Positions 1 to 10,718 of a stretch of DNA of 64,000 nucleotides are shown here, in pieces. The DNA is taken from positions 1,056,883 to 1,120,882 of the forward strand of contig NW_015622546.1 of the NCBI RefSeq assembly GCF_000835495.1, in the 5' to 3' direction. Both the position numbers and the translations under genes were made by a program. Numbering within the stretch: position 1 is the first letter of the stretch; every line of letters starts with the position of its first letter. This DNA is from Cladophialophora immunda (Eukaryota > Ascomycota > Eurotiomycetes > Chaetothyriales > Herpotrichiellaceae). A model generated the notes under the pieces. That model did not search any database. It saw only the letters and a list, made by a program, of their open reading frames with translations, and was not told the DNA's origin.

Positions 1-295
1 TGTGGAGTTCATTTGCACCACCTGCATCACCCACTACTGAGTCGGCCAAAAGGTAAACAACTAGTCTGACTAGAGTGTAACAAGGATCGTAGAGCCAAAG
101 AAAGGAGGAACGTAGGGCACGATCTATTAGGAAATATCCTTGCGAATGAGCAAGGAAGAGCGATACTATTAGGGACAGGTATTCCTAGTTTAAGGAGCCT
201 CAGTGCAAGAACTCGAAGCATCGGGGGTTTCAAGCCTCTCTATACGGTGAGGGTGCGATTAATTATATTATGCTAAAGTACTCCGAACATTCATT
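1..295. other. Left-edge intergenic sequence
   Basis: No coding region could be supported. The short open frames here show no recognisable domain. It is the 3' flank of the kelch gene that ends at 296. Confidence 0.5.
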
Positions 296-2426
296 TTATC
301 TGAGAGGCGCCTCGAGCTCATGAGTAAGAGGACCCGCCAGTCTCGCTGTCTCCATACCATCAGCTTCGTACCTTTCAGCTCCATCGGCTTCGTGCCTTTC
401 ACTCGCATCGAATTCATGTCTTTCACTTCCATCAGCTTCGTGCCTCGCGTTCCCGTCAACCTCGTATTTGCCCGTACTATCGACCTTCCGCAAGCTGATA
501 CCGTCAGCCTCATGGGGACCCTTGCTCACCTCATGGGTGTCAAGAGTGCCAGTCTTCCTTCTTCTCCGACGGAGGAACCATAGGCCGGCAACAAGGATGA
601 TCACAAGGCCGGCGACACCGCCCACCACACTACCGGCAATAGCCCCGGCGTGGGAGTGGCTTGAATGTGACCCGGCGGTGCTGCCGGCGCTGGTGGCCGA
701 AGCGGTCACGGAAGCTGTGCCGCTGCTGCCGCCGCCGGACGGAGTAACAGCGGAGGCCGTGCTGCTGGAAGAGCCTGACACTTGGACGGCGTTGGCAAAT
801 ATCGAGGCGAGGGCAGTGTTCGTCCCAAATCCCGCACTGGGTGCGGTCACGGTTGCGCCGCCACCCGCACCCCCGCCGATGATGCCGTACACCTGGCTGG
901 GGATGGCATATAAATTCGACGTCGTTGACGATTTGGGTGCCCCCGAGGACTGCTGAGGCGGTGCCTCATAGGTCGACGTCCAATCTAGGTGTATAAGGTC
1001 GAAGAGCCGAAGGCCGGACTGCGCTTGATCGCAGGGCCAGTCGTATCTGGCCGGCACCGGCCATGAGACCGACTTTTCCAGGCCACCATATGTGACCAGA
1101 TACCTGTCTGCCACCACGGCACAGGCAGACCCAGACCGGGGGACCGAGCTCGTGCTGACGGGAATCCAATGGAAGGCAGGAAGCGTGAGGATCCAGACAT
1201 CGCCAAGCGGGATGTCGCCAGTTGCTTGTAGTCCACCATATACGTAGATATTGTGGCTGCTGCCGTCCGCCGCGGTCATGGCGACAGCACAGAAGGAGGC
1301 GCGTGGCGCGGGATATGTTCCCCCTTCGGCGGTGGTGTCTTGCTCAAACCACTCGTCTGCCCCCGTGTCGTACATTAGTACGCGTCTCAAGCTCAAATAT
1401 TGGGTCTCCTGCGTTTGTAAGAGGTCAATCGGGTTGAAGAGTATCCTTGACGACAGCGCGGACTCACAGGTCTTGTGTCACCCCCCAGTGCGACGGCCAG
1501 TCCACTGGTGTTGGACTCAGTTCCCGGGAGAAACACCAAGTTGCCACGTTCACTCCACGGCTCTACAAGCTCCGACGAGATGGTCTTGTTGGTCCAAGTC
1601 CAGTCACTGGTGCTGAAGGACGCGATGAACTTTTCCCCGATTTGAGGAACTCCGGGGTCGAGAATGTAGACCTCGGTGTTGGGGTCCAAGCGCGCGTGTC
1701 CGGCGGCCCTGATGCCGTTGTGGACGTAGCCTGTTGCGAGGCGTGAGTTCCAACCGAAATAGTTCCACGAGAAGGGCCCGTCCATCGGGAGACCGGTCTG
1801 CGAATAGTTCTGCAGTGCAGTATCCACGGACCACTGGCCCGAGTCGACATCATAATAGTAGATGCTTTGCCCCGACAGGTCCGCAAGGCTCCAATCCGAG
1901 TCCACGAACGACCCCTGCTCCGTGAGGTGATACCAGCACCCCTGCAGACCAGCCACGACGTAGAGCTTCCGACCATCTTCCCAGAAGGCACCCTCATCAA
2001 AAGTAGGCACAAAATCGGGAAGAGGCTCGGCGGTGATCAGAGAAGGATCGGACAAATCGCGCGTGGTCGAGAAGTCCACAGTGCGGAGGTAGCGGTCTGG
2101 AATGCGATCAGTTCGGGAGGCAATTTGACAGCGGGAGAGCCTCCGCTCACTGAGTATCCACAAGGTATTGGTTGTGCCGTTCGAAATGATGCTTACTCCC
2201 CCGTAGATATAGACTTTGTTGTCAACAGTGACCACTGGGGTTTGGTCAGTCCATTTGCAACCAATGTCTTGGGGATGAGCTTACTTCGTCCATAGCCTCG
2301 GTTACATGTCTGCAAAGGATCCAAGGCATTGGGATCGACCGTCAGTGAGACATTTTGCGCCACAGATTGATGCAGCAAGGTCGAGATAGCCAGGAGGACA
2401 ATGAAACGTCTGAAAGACTCCGCCAT
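296..2426 (-). CDS. Kelch-repeat/galactose-oxidase-like single-pass membrane protein
   Basis: Three exons: 2426-2285, 2234-1468, 1408-296; introns of 50 and 59 bp with GTAAGC and GTGAGT donors; 673 residues. A signal peptide (MAESFRRFIVLLAISTLL...) is followed by a kelch-type beta-propeller region with blade signatures (VYIYGG, LYVVAG, VALGG, YVYGG, LVTYGG). A Ser/Thr/Ala/Gly-rich stalk leads to one membrane helix (GSVVGGVAGLVIILVAGLWF) with a stop-transfer RRRRRK. The cytosolic tail carries degenerate repeats of the type RHEADGSE. This is the usual plan of fungal kelch surface proteins: extracellular propeller, stalk, one helix, short tail. Ligand and function are unknown; such proteins are proposed as surface sensors or polarity factors. 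The RRMVTV join across intron 1 and the RPETQY join across intron 2 keep the frame, so the gene looks intact. Confidence 0.85.
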
Positions 2427-3739
2427 GTAGAGAAACTGCCTGAGCCTTCTTTGACCGAGGATAGCAGTACGACTACCTCATGGACTGCGCGTTCCCAGCA
2501 GGATCTCGAAATTGAGGCAACGTAAATGAGAAGCCCACCTCTTTAGCCAGACAGCAGCAGACATCGCCTTTAATCTGGAACTCCCCGCATGAGGATCGTC
2601 GGCGAAGCTAGAGCGGGAAGTGTCAGGACTCTGGCGTACCGCGTTCTCGCCTTGAACCTCCGTCTAGCGCACCTGCACAGACCCCTCATCATGCCGGAAT
2701 AATAGGAGGACAACCAAGACAACATGACGGGCCGCCGCAAGGCTAGTGATGGGCTAGGTACGCGACATCAGGTCGGTTCACCATCCAAGCCCTCAAACGG
2801 GGCAACCCAGTTGATCTCTGCAGGACTTGAGGCAACATGTCGGCCCCAAGGTGATAAGGCGATGCATCCGAATGCAACTGCTACTTCGAAGCTAGCGAGG
2901 CAGCGAATGATTGTAGGGTCAAAGGGCACTTGCCTCGCTTTCTGCCTACCTTTTGGCGATGTCTGAGAGGGTGCTCGGCCTTCCGCCGTAGATGTGCGAC
3001 TCGCACTGATCTACGGATACTAGACATTAGTCCGGAAGGGGCATAGGGTTTTTAAAGACGTCGAAGCGGCGGCGCGCTCCGCCCTCTACTATACTCGAAA
3101 CGGCCGGACCGGTGGAAGCCAAGGCGGCGAGGCGGCAAGGCTGATTTCCTGGCAACAAAACTCTACCGAGTACAGTCGAAATTGACCGCGGGCCAACAAC
3201 AAATATGTATGGCCAATGGTATCAAGGTGCCCGTGGTCAGTAATCGACGTCGGCAAACCTGTCAAATCCGGTGGCCAAGAAAAATGTCGGGGCGACAGTC
3301 CTCCGACCAACTTGAGCGTGTATCAACTTACGCTGCAGCCAATCACGACCGCCGAAGTGGTAGCGTTTAGTCTCTTTTGTAGCCTTGCGCCGGAACTATT
3401 CTTCTCTCCCTCGTAATGTCTTCCTGGACCTCGCTCCTCTACTCGCACTTCAACAGACCCTGCAGAGCAATCCTTCGTTATGACTTGAGCATGTGGCTCC
3501 AGCAATCGGGGCTTTGGCCAGCTGCCGTTACCATCCCGTCGGCGTGCGGCAATGTTACGCTGGAGCCAATAACTGAAGGCCGAGTGAGCCCTTGAATCGT
3601 CTTAGCGACCCTATCTGGCATGCCAGTACTTGTCTGGAATGACTCTTTACCTGCCGGACTAAATGTATATCAGTCAGATCCCCCTCTTTGGCTTCTTCAG
3701 AATCTCCTCATTATGATAATTCACATTCCACCCCGATAA
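2427..3739. promoter_or_regulatory. Divergent intergenic region (1.3 kb)
   Basis: This region lies between the divergently transcribed kelch (-) and hydrolase (+) genes and must hold both promoters. I see no coding frame with a recognisable domain and no repeat. The frames at 2724-2966 and 3182-3416 look like chance openings. Confidence 0.4.
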
Positions 3740-5154
3740 ATGCAGTTAAACATCATGGCCTACCCTCGCTCGACCTACACCACCGCGCGGGCACTCACCT
3801 ACTCTTATATCCATATCCCGCCAAAGTTGCCCAACACGCAATACATTCTCTTCCTGCACGGCTTCCCCTCCACCGCGCACGACTGGCGTCACCAGATCTC
3901 CTTCTTCGCGACCAAAGGTTATGGAATCCTAGCCCCGGACTTGCTCGGGTTCGGGGAGACGTCGAGGCCGAACGAGTTGGAGATGTACAGCGGGAAAGGT
4001 ATGGCGGGGGACATCGTTGAGATTATGGTCTCCGAGGGCGTTGGGGTGGTGGTGGGCGTGGCGCACGATTGGTATGTTTTTGCGATCCAATTCTGTCTTC
4101 TGTCAAAGTTATGTGGTTCCTAAATCGAAAGGAGGTGCCGGAAAGGTGTATGTCCCGTTGGCGTGCTAATTATGCTATCACTACCCTGCTTACACAGGGG
4201 ATCTTTCCTTCTATCGCGCCTGGCGAACTATCATCCAGAGCGCTTTTCGGCCTATGTCTTCATCGACCACGGGTACGGCGCCCCAGGCAATGGCCTCACC
4301 ACCGCGACGGTACAACAGATCAACAGCTCGACGCAAACCAGCCTCGGGTTCTCGATCTTCGGGTACTTCCTATTCTTCGACGAAGAGGACGCTCCGAACC
4401 TGCTGGATGACCATGTATGTTTCCCCCTCTCCAAACTCTAACAAGTGTCCTTGACCTTGACCTTGGGCTAAATTATTGACCAACCACGCTGGCTGACAGT
4501 CCGAATCCGTGGAATCGCTCTTCTTCACCGCCGACGACGAGATCAACAAGAAATACAAGGGCGCCCCAGGCGGGTTCCGCACCTGGTTGGCCGAGGGCAG
4601 GACCGCTGACGTGCCGGCGTATCGGACATCCGAAGTAGAATTTCCAGCCTGTTGACGCCACGGAGGGTTCCAGATCTAGCTTACGTTTAAAACAGGACCG
4701 TCAACGGTATCAGCACGCCTTCTCCGTGCAGAAAGGTGGCTATGGCCCGGCGACCAACTGGTACAGGGCCAGTCTGCGCGGCATCAACGAAGACGATGAA
4801 AAGGGTATGTACTCGGTGCCACTTCCCTCTGTCCCTCTTGTCTCTTTCTTTCTCTCCCCATTCCAGCTCTTCGCCTGAAAACTTATTCTCTGTCACCTAC
4901 CTTGTTTTGCATCGTCGCTTATACGGAGTACAGAAATTCCCACGCCCGCCCACACCTTGACGCACCCGACCCTGCTGATCGCCTCGACGGGATACTTCAT
5001 CACCGTCACGGTCGATTTCCCGGCGATAATGCGGCCCCTCGTCCCGGATCTCAGAGTCGAGACGGTGCACGGTGGGCACTGGCTGCAGCTGGAGAGGGCG
5101 GACGAGGTCAACGGGATCTTGGAGGCGTTTGTGCAGGAGAAACGACCAGTTTAG
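3740..5154 (+). CDS. Alpha/beta hydrolase, epoxide-hydrolase-like
   Basis: Five exons: 3740-4071, 4198-4414, 4500-4634, 4696-4804, 4934-5154; 337 residues. The HGFP oxyanion motif and the GFGETSRP loop are in exon 1. The nucleophile motif HDWGS is split by intron 1 (HDW|GSFLLSRLANYHPERF). The cap region has a GYGPATNWYRA segment, matching the lid tyrosine region of soluble epoxide hydrolases. The catalytic histidine lies in VHGGHWLQLERADEV near the C-terminus. The family hydrolyses epoxides to diols, or related esters and halides, through an Asp-His-Asp triad; the Asp of HDWG is the nucleophile, so an epoxide hydrolase is favoured over a serine esterase. No signal peptide, so probably cytosolic. 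A second ATG at 3755 (MAYPRS...) is an equally good start. Substrate unknown. Confidence 0.82.
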
Positions 5155-5645
5155 GCCCTAGGATCCGAGTGCGGAGTATTGAGAGCTTGTATCAGACGTA
5201 ATCAAAGGTCCGCTGTAGAGCCGTTGTCTCGCGAGTGCGAGGATGTCCAAACCTACATTTCGGGCCTCCCCTTGTGTCTATCAATCATTTTGATCTACTT
5301 GACTATCTTGTTAAGAGCGCCATCTTGGTACGGGGTAGATGTTTCGCATCGGGTGGCTTGTTTGTCATGTGGGTGCGAGCAAGACTGGAGCCACATTTAA
5401 GTGTCGCTGACGTACAAAGGAGTAGGGTACCAAGGCGGGAGACGAGGGAACGCGGCAGATGTAGGACGAAGGCGAAGGGAAGTAAGAGAGAGTGGAAGGG
5501 GAGCGAGAATAAGGGGAAGAGAGGAGATGGGAGCGGATGAGGGAGCGAAGAGTAAAGCGACGGATCATTCTTCAGTAGAATAGGCGTGAAGGAATGATTA
5601 TTCAGGGGTGATATATGTTACATACATATACATAGAGTCCGCTGC
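5155..5645. repeat. Intergenic region with GA-rich dispersed repeat
   Basis: From about 5370 to 5570 the plus strand is strongly purine-rich (AGAGAGTGGAAGGGGAGC and similar). It resembles 16,120-16,330, sharing the string AGAGTGGAAGGGGAGC and a preceding TAAGACTGGAG/CAAGACTGGAG. It is probably a fragment of a dispersed non-coding repeat. No gene is seen. Confidence 0.4.
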
Positions 5646-7494
5646 TCAACTATCTCCATCCCCGTTGGCGTACCTCTTCTCCATCTTCTCCATCGCCTCC
5701 TGCGTCAACTCCTGCCGATTGATGCGCTCCAACACATCATTCTTGCGCGTTCTGCGATCGCCGATCCAAATCAGCAGTCCGGCCGTGGCGTTGCACGTGA
5801 TCGAACAACACAGAATGACCGTCGTCAACGCAAACGGGCGGCGCTGGTAGTCGATGCTCCACGTGACGGTGCCCAGGGCAATCTGCAGGAGGGAATGGCA
5901 GTCCAGGAGAACCACGATGGCGACCAGCAGGCGCAGGGGGAACGCGTGGTGCGTCTCCGTCTCGTGCGGCTTGTAGAACGTGTGCGATTTGTTGAACTTG
6001 GCGGCGTGGTAGTCCAGGAGGCGCTGCTGCTTGTGGCTCAGTACGCTGTATTCGCCCGGGTCTTCGAGGTCAGCTTTCACGCCGAATCGTCTTCGCAGGT
6101 GGAGTTTCGCGGCGGCTTTGTTCAGCACTCGATCACGGCGGCGTGGTTTAGGCTTGGGGACCACGGGCGGCGGCATCTCGGTCGGCAGATCGTTGTGGTT
6201 CTTCAGCTTGGGCATGTTATGCTTCTCGCGGGTCGACCAGGTGAGGTGATGGTAGTGCGCGATGAAGACCATATGGTACGTGTCAACAGCCCTGAAAGGG
6301 GCGAGGCCGTCGCCGACGATGGCGAAGAGTGCAACGAGGACATTGTCAATCACGTTGATGACATACAGTTGCTTCCCACCGACGTTGATCCAGCCTGTGT
6401 CCGGGGATTTGGTCAGTGCACATAGATTTGGAAGGGCTCTGATGGCGTACCGATGAGGAAGAGAACCCAGGCCAAGCCAAAGAGCGTGATCAATGTTGCA
6501 TAGAGCGTGATGCAGAAGCCCAGGGCTATGGTTCAAAGTTAGCAGTTGCACGACTTGCGGTCGAGATAGACAGGCTCACGTTGGCGAACATATTGCATAA
6601 ACCCCTTCATGGACCTTTTGAATTTCGACCGGCGTGAGTGAAGCATATGTCGAACATGGTCATTGAGTTCCAGTCGCTCTTGGTACGTCCACCCTGACAA
6701 TGACGCTCCTTCGGGAAGCACCGCATACCGAGATTCACTGAGCTGGGAGTTGATTGTGGCACCGGTAGGAGCGCGGTATATCGGTGCAGGGCGTGCTACC
6801 TTCGGTGGCTTTTCCTGCCCCTGCTTGTCTTTCTCTCCCGGCTTCAGTTTCTGTTCGACATCTTGCAAAAAGCTCGTGAGTGAAAAGGTCGGTCTTCTAT
6901 TCACATATTTGCCCAGGTCGGGAACGAAAAGCGAGTTTTGAACGTTGGTGAGAGATATCAGAGTTTGAACTTCGGGATCTGACGAGACTGGTGAGCACAG
7001 AAAGTCTTAGATGGACCCAGAGTGATAGGATAAGTACCCAAAGCGTCGAGGGCATCGACCATATCTGCATTGTAGTCCCTTTCAGACTGTATAGAATCCC
7101 TTTCTGCGCGCCCAAAACCTAACGACTGACGAGTTTTGTTCCACAAGTTTCCCAGTCTGCCGTTGTCCGACCGGTCCGCTTCCCTAGGGTTCGCGGCATA
7201 ATCGTGGACTGCCCCAATTTTCGCTTCAGGCCTCGGGGCAGTACTTCTGTGACGAAGAAGTCGAATGCTAGGGAGATAGAGACTGTCTTCTCTCGCAGCG
7301 GGCAATTGTCTAACGCCAGAAATAGGCTCGTCTCGTAAGGCCGGAGGATGGCTCGACGCTGGTTCCTCGATCGGTGGTTGCGCCACTGTCCTGGCAGCAT
7401 CTTGCGGTGATGTGTTTTCGGTGGCTACTGCAGCCGGGTCGCTACGTCCCGACCTTCGAGACGCGCCGTGGATGGCTTCACGCAAGCGGTCCAT
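5646..7494 (-). CDS. DUF2985 integral membrane protein
   Basis: Four exons: 7494-7038, 6978-6580, 6525-6451, 6394-5646; 559 residues. The N-terminal third is polar, low in complexity and probably disordered. Then comes the DUF2985-type core: DPEVQTLISLTNVQNSLFVPD, a basic stretch, and a membrane helix (ITLYATLITLFGLAWVLFLI) encoded by the 75-bp third exon. This is followed by GWINVGGKQLYVINVIDN and a second helix, then two C-terminal helices around LLVAIVVLLDCHSLLQIALG and ALTTVILCCSITCNATAGLL. The family is widespread in filamentous fungi; its function is unknown. I chose the ATG at 7494 (MDRLREAIHGASRR) because it starts the disordered region seen in such proteins; an in-frame ATG at 7587 would add 31 residues. 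Confidence 0.8.
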
Positions 7495-7985
7495 CCCAGA
7501 GCTCTGCGAGTCTGTGGCTTTCCACAAGTTGGCGGTGCCTTTGGCAGCGGCAGTACTGCAACCCACGCAGACAGCGTACTCACACAAGATGAAGCTGGCA
7601 TCGTTGAATCTGCGTAGAAGAGATCGAGATTATCAATGCGATCGTCCTTCCTCCGTGGCGTCTCGAAAACTTGGAAATGGACCTGAAAGCCACAAAAGCC
7701 AAATGCAAGATGATGTCATGGGCTACCGCCTCAAGGCATGCAACAGGGGACGCATTGCGCCAATCGTTCCTTAGAAACGGGGAAATTGGGGGCGATAAGG
7801 CGTGCTGGCTGGGGTGCTTAGGCTCTGGTCGGCAATCTGCAAGCACCAGATACCCTAACGGCCAATTGGCACAAGAATCCATGTGGTCTAAGCTGTCTAC
7901 AGACATTCGGAGCTGGTCAATGACTGCTGATTAGCGGCTTGATCGGTCTCCGTGTGGAATGGCCAAGATGCAGAGCCAGTCTCTT
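7495..7985. promoter_or_regulatory. Intergenic spacer between two (-) genes
   Basis: This stretch holds the presumed promoter of the DUF2985 gene and the 3' flank of the zinc-finger gene. No coding sequence or repeat was recognised. Confidence 0.4.
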
Positions 7986-10718
7986 TCACCGAGGATGCCA
8001 AACAGGTGTCTCTTGACTGTCTGATGGATCTCCTCTCGAGTCCGTAGGATTGATGGAGGCTCCTGGTACCGGTGTCGCAGGTACGTTCGTGAAAAGTTGT
8101 CGAGGGTCACAAGTGTTTTCGCTACCGTTGAAAACATCCACAGGTCTTACAACGTCTGTTGAAACGGTCGTACTAGAGCTACTCTCAGATAGCTCATCCA
8201 AGTGCCTTCGCCGAATGTGCTCTTGGAGATTTTCCCTCCTTGTAAAACCTGTTCCGGAACTTCGGAGGCATTGGGGGAAGGGGCAGAAGACTGGCTCCTT
8301 CGTCGGGAGGTGCATCTTATGTATCTCGCGCTGGTGTCTCAGAAGTCCGCCTGTATAGGTGAATCCTATTCGCGACTCGCAGCCCGGTTCGTAGCACTTG
8401 TAAGGCCTTTCGTGTCTGTCCATATGTTTGTTCCACTCACAGACTCTCCGAAACGTCTGAACGGGTTTGCCCCGACAGTCGATGTGATCGCAGAATATTT
8501 CGCCCTTTTCGTTACGTGGTGGTGATCGGTTGCGGTGGATTGCTTGGGGGCTCGGTGTTGGAATTTTGACTGGCGTTGGAGTCTTAACTTGGATGTGAAT
8601 TTTGCTAGGTGTGTCTGCCGGTTTTGGGAGCAAGAAACTGTCATCAACTGGATGACTGCGGTTCAAAATCGAATCTATGCTCTCTGGCTTTTCCTTGAGA
8701 GGGCCCTCGGAATCGTCAGTGCTGGCTTCTGAAGGACCAGGATTTGGGTCCGTAGGGGCTTCGTCAAATATATCGAAGTTTAGCAGGTCGCCAAAGTCGG
8801 GAAGTTCGGGGTAGAAGTAGGTTGTGGTAGTGATCGGGGGTGTCTGTGGCGTAGGTTGACTGTTCTCGGCGCACTGGAGGCGGGTAAACAGCTCCTGAAT
8901 CGAGGCGCTGAGAATTGATTGTGCATCAGCCGACTGCAGCCACGACCTCATCTGGGCAGACTCGGTTTCAGCCGTCCTTTCAATAAGTATCTGATGCAGG
9001 ACGGATGGGGCGAGCCGCTGAAATTCGCCCAGAAATCCAGGTATCTGAGCAGGCTGAATCGATGCGGGAGTGTCTTCAGCGTATATGCTCGAGGGTGGCT
9101 CCAGGCGAGGAAAAATGATGGACCATATGCACTTCCACGCCTCTTCAGTGGTCTTGCCGGTCCACCTTTTTCTCAGTTGGGCACATTGCCTCTCAGACAA
9201 CAGTTCCGATGATATGTTTTCCCGATATGTACATGCAAGTTCTGCCGGGGCTCGAACATGCTCTTCTAGGCTGGGCTCATTTTCAAAGATCTGCAAACAT
9301 CGCTGACAATGATAATCGGGCATTTTGTGAACGCGGTAAAGGTGCTGCTTCAGCCTTGCGATGTCTCTGAGATAAACACTCGAGCAGCCCCGATACTTCT
9401 TCTCCGAGGTGTTGGCAGGAGAGTACCGAGCTGGGTCGTACTTCCAGTAAGGGCAAGCAAGAAGTTTCTCTGTGGGTAAACCACTCTCTGAAGAAGTGCG
9501 TGCCTTCTTGGATGGATGATCTTCTTCGTCATTGTCTGAGGGATGGTCATCGTCTTCTCGATTGCTCTTGCCTCGTCCTGAGCGATGGTGAGGACGCTTC
9601 GATGGTGTTGACTGAGCTGACGACGCCGTCGACGTTGTACCCTCGGAAGTTGTTGGTGTGGAGGCATCCATTGGGGACAGATCTCCGCGGGTACTAATAA
9701 TTGTACTTCCATTGGATTGCAAAACATACAAATTCAATGACTGTTGCAATTCTGTCTCCCAGGCATCTTCGACCCCTAAAAGAGGTGTAGAGCTCCTCCT
9801 CCGCCATGGTGAAGTCACTGAAGTGTAATGCTGGAATGGACCAGTGGGGGTTGGAGGTGTTCGATCTATGTTTTGATCAATCCTTGGCCACGACAAGCAT
9901 CTTCTCAGATTATGGCATGATAAAACCCGATAGACAAGTTCAATCACAACTTCCCGTCTGTTGCGCTGTGGTGAATTGATTTGCAAGCCCTGCATGAGAG
10001 GATAATTGTTGAAAAGAAACGCTGGCTGTCGCGCGAGTGTCCGGTACCTGGATGAGAGTTCCTTGGTGGGGTCGCGGTGAGTTGCTTTCGGGGATCTTTC
10101 GCTCGGGAAGTCACTGGTAGAGGTAGAGAGGGGTTTATCGACAATAGGAGGAAGCTGGCCGGTTCGTTGTCTCGTCGTGTCTTGTTCTTCATCACGTATT
10201 ATATGGTTGTCGTTGACGTCGTTGGCCTTGGGGTTTATTTCGTGATTCTCAATGGCGTGGCGCACAAGGTCCTCGAAATGACCCCTTTGGCTCGTTGCCC
10301 ATGAACGGTGATGGCGCTGTTCATCCATGTGGACTGGGTTGTTGGGTTCATGGTCGTCGTGGTGTGTGCTCGGACGTAATCTTGACCGTAAAGGATCTTT
10401 GGGAGCAATCACATCCAAAAAATAGATTTTAGCTGCGGAGGCAAGCGTCGAATCTAACTGTGCAACCGCAAACAGGCTTTTCTTCTCGTCGGCCGTCCGC
10501 TTCCTGGCAGCTGTTCGTCCCAACTTGGTGGATGAGATCGGAAGCACCTTGTGCGCGTCGTTGCCGTTGGTGCTCCAAACCCGCAGATTGTGGGCGTCGG
10601 AATAAAATGATAGTTCTGGAGAGCCCGCCGCAAATCTAGAGTCAGTCAGAGCCTCATCGCCATCGTTTTCGTCCAACACCACGTCGTGAGGCCGACTTTC
10701 GCTGGGGAAAGGTGCCAT
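7986..10718 (-). CDS. Large C2H2-type zinc-finger protein
   Basis: A single 910-residue exon from ATG 10718 (MAPFPSESRPHDVV). The frame stays open upstream to 10967, but that extension is basic and cysteine-rich with no domain, so I take the later ATG. The N-terminal half is polar and low in complexity. Around residues 425-500 is a degenerate finger block with the pattern CPYWKYDP...C...LKQHLYRVH, then CQRCLQIFENEPSLEEH. A serine/proline-rich stretch follows. Near residues 740-850 are C2H2 fingers (CDHIDC...WNKHMDRH, CYEPGCESRIGFTYTGGLLRH, CPFPQC...FTRRENLQEHIRRRH). This two-block plan is common in uncharacterised nuclear proteins of filamentous ascomycetes. A DNA-binding transcriptional role is inferred; the target is unknown. 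The lack of introns over 2.7 kb is unusual beside its multi-intron neighbours. Confidence 0.78.
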   Translation of the reverse strand: MAPFPSESRPHDVVLDENDGDEALTDSRFAAGSPELSFYSDAHNLRVWSTNGNDAHKVLPISSTKLGRTAARKRTADEKKSLFAVAQLDSTLASAAKIYFLDVIAPKDPLRSRLRPSTHHDDHEPNNPVHMDEQRHHRSWATSQRGHFEDLVRHAIENHEINPKANDVNDNHIIRDEEQDTTRQRTGQLPPIVDKPLSTSTSDFPSERSPKATHRDPTKELSSRYRTLARQPAFLFNNYPLMQGLQINSPQRNRREVVIELVYRVLSCHNLRRCLSWPRIDQNIDRTPPTPTGPFQHYTSVTSPWRRRSSTPLLGVEDAWETELQQSLNLYVLQSNGSTIISTRGDLSPMDASTPTTSEGTTSTASSAQSTPSKRPHHRSGRGKSNREDDDHPSDNDEEDHPSKKARTSSESGLPTEKLLACPYWKYDPARYSPANTSEKKYRGCSSVYLRDIARLKQHLYRVHKMPDYHCQRCLQIFENEPSLEEHVRAPAELACTYRENISSELLSERQCAQLRKRWTGKTTEEAWKCIWSIIFPRLEPPSSIYAEDTPASIQPAQIPGFLGEFQRLAPSVLHQILIERTAETESAQMRSWLQSADAQSILSASIQELFTRLQCAENSQPTPQTPPITTTTYFYPELPDFGDLLNFDIFDEAPTDPNPGPSEASTDDSEGPLKEKPESIDSILNRSHPVDDSFLLPKPADTPSKIHIQVKTPTPVKIPTPSPQAIHRNRSPPRNEKGEIFCDHIDCRGKPVQTFRRVCEWNKHMDRHERPYKCYEPGCESRIGFTYTGGLLRHQREIHKMHLPTKEPVFCPFPQCLRSSGTGFTRRENLQEHIRRRHLDELSESSSSTTVSTDVVRPVDVFNGSENTCDPRQLFTNVPATPVPGASINPTDSRGDPSDSQETPVWHPR

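Noticed and set aside
5895..6425. 176-codon plus-strand frame
   Set aside because: It lies antisense to the DUF2985 gene, whose minus-strand frame has domains and splice sites.
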